This document shows positions 14,274-14,678 of a DNA stretch of 14,678 nucleotides, piece after piece. Origin of the DNA: an uncultured Bacteroidales bacterium (GTDB lineage Bacteria; Bacteroidota; Bacteroidia; Bacteroidales; UBA932); assembly GCA_937906795.1 (NCBI GenBank), contig CALCUQ010000064.1, positions 1 to 14,678 on the forward strand, given 5' to 3'. How positions within the stretch are numbered: the first letter of the stretch is position 1; every line of letters starts with the position of its first letter. Under the pieces are notes generated by a model. The model saw only the letters and a program-made list of their open reading frames with translations. It did no database searches and was not told the DNA's origin. The position numbers and the translations under genes were made by a program.

Positions 14274-14303
14274 GTATTATTTTTTAGAAAATTACTATCT
14301 TCG
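14271..14303 (+). promoter_or_regulatory. Bacteroidetes-type promoter for the SurA/PpiD-like gene
   Basis: TTTG at 14271-14274, a 21-nt spacer and TATCTTCG at 14296-14303 match the TTTG-N19-21-TAnnTTTG pattern with one mismatch in the -7 box. The predicted transcript would start near 14310 and give an A/T-rich leader of about 30 nt before ATG 14342. This is the clearest promoter in the window. Confidence 0.7.
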
Positions 14304-14341
14304 CGCTCTAAAAGTGAAAATTTTAAAAATAATTATATAAA

Positions 14342-14678
14342 ATGGCAGGTTTAGAAAAGATACGCGTTAAGTTTGGTGCTTTTATCACCGTACTTATTTC
14401 TTTGGCGTTATTATCGTTTATTATTGATCCTGATACTTTGCAAAGTACAATGTCTATGTTCTCATCTAAGTATGATGTTGGTGAGATTGCAGGTGAGGGT
14501 ATTTCTTATCAGGATTATCAGGCAGAGGTAGACAAGTTTACTACAATCAATGAAATCTCTACAGGTTCTTCCTTTATTTCCTCAGCAGGTTCTTCTGTGA
14601 CTTCTTCAGCGATTTCTTCAACAACAGGCATCAATTATATCAAAGAACCAGGCCTTCACAGAACACTTCTTGGGGATG
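14342..14678 (+). CDS. SurA/PpiD-like peptidyl-prolyl isomerase, N-terminal fragment
   Basis: This is the 5' end (112 codons) of a periplasmic chaperone / peptidyl-prolyl isomerase with a SurA-N domain, cut by the window edge. The start MAGLEKIRVKFGAF, a single membrane segment (about 12-28) and VGEIAGEGISYQDYQAEVDKF are typical of the Bacteroidetes proteins that follow the CNNM gene. PpiD-type proteins are anchored in the inner membrane and help outer-membrane and secreted proteins fold. From residue 75 the sequence turns serine-rich (GSSFISSA, GSSVTSSA, ISSTTG) and no longer resembles the helical SurA-N pattern I expect, so the last 115 bases or so may be a lineage-specific insert or a mis-joined edge. 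The family call rests on the first 70 residues. Confidence 0.7.
   Translation, partial: MAGLEKIRVKFGAFITVLISLALLSFIIDPDTLQSTMSMFSSKYDVGEIAGEGISYQDYQAEVDKFTTINEISTGSSFISSAGSSVTSSAISSTTGINYIKEPGLHRTLLGD
14564..14629 (+). repeat. Imperfect 24-nt tandem repeat coding Ser-rich octapeptides
   Basis: Two adjacent 24-nt units encode GSSFISSA and GSSVTSSA, and a third partial unit encodes ISSTTG. They lie in the SurA/PpiD-like gene where the family pattern is lost. On the minus strand the same bases read as an acidic EEIAEEVTEEPAEE-type peptide (within 14518-14631), so which strand codes here is open to question. Confidence 0.55.

Noticed and set aside
1..14678. CRISPR arrays, phage genes, IS elements, toxin-antitoxin or defence genes
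   Set aside because: None of the proteins or repeats in the window support any of these.

Overview
The window looks like ordinary chromosomal DNA from an uncultured, AT-rich member of the Bacteroidetes, probably Bacteroidales. The evidence is Bacteroidetes-specific families (DUF4251, a GH20 with a discoidin-like tail, a FadL-like barrel with the gene order coaX / outer-membrane protein / TPR / lptC / CNNM / SurA-PpiD-type isomerase), near-exclusive AGA/AGG arginine codons, absence of clear Shine-Dalgarno sites, and promoter-like -7 boxes of the TAnnTTTG type. I see no phage, IS element, CRISPR array, tRNA or rRNA.

Layout: (1) 1-2883, plus strand: a DUF4251 protein with an unclear 5' end, then a secreted GH20 beta-N-acetylhexosaminidase. 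(2) 2904-2941: a hairpin that works as a terminator for both strands between converging genes. (3) 5180-2955, minus strand: ruvB followed 18 nt later by a secreted Ntn-type amide hydrolase. (4) 5181-5596: a 416-nt, very AT-rich divergent intergenic region with several TTATTAACA-like 9-mers, a 12-bp palindrome and outward promoters. (5) 5597-14266, plus strand: a tight gene series, mfd (frameshifted), coaX, a FadL-like barrel, a TPR protein, lptC and a CNNM/CorC-type membrane protein. (6) 14253-14303: a weak terminator overlapping a good Bacteroidetes promoter, then the 5' end of a SurA/PpiD-like periplasmic chaperone cut by the window edge.

The genes fall into DNA repair (RuvB branch migration, Mfd transcription-coupled repair), CoA synthesis (CoaX), envelope biogenesis (barrel, LptC, chaperone, CNNM) and glycan or amide hydrolysis in the periplasm.

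I did not find a convincing new system. The most notable signals are lesions in both DNA-repair genes: RuvB has Gly in place of the Walker B catalytic Glu, and Mfd has a one-base frameshift in its TRG motif beside a six-G run. Mfd also carries an older in-frame duplication of LVPTTI in helicase motif Ia whose copies differ only at synonymous positions. Either this lineage is losing repair functions or the assembly has point errors; read mapping would decide. The two window ends also look odd and may be assembly edges.
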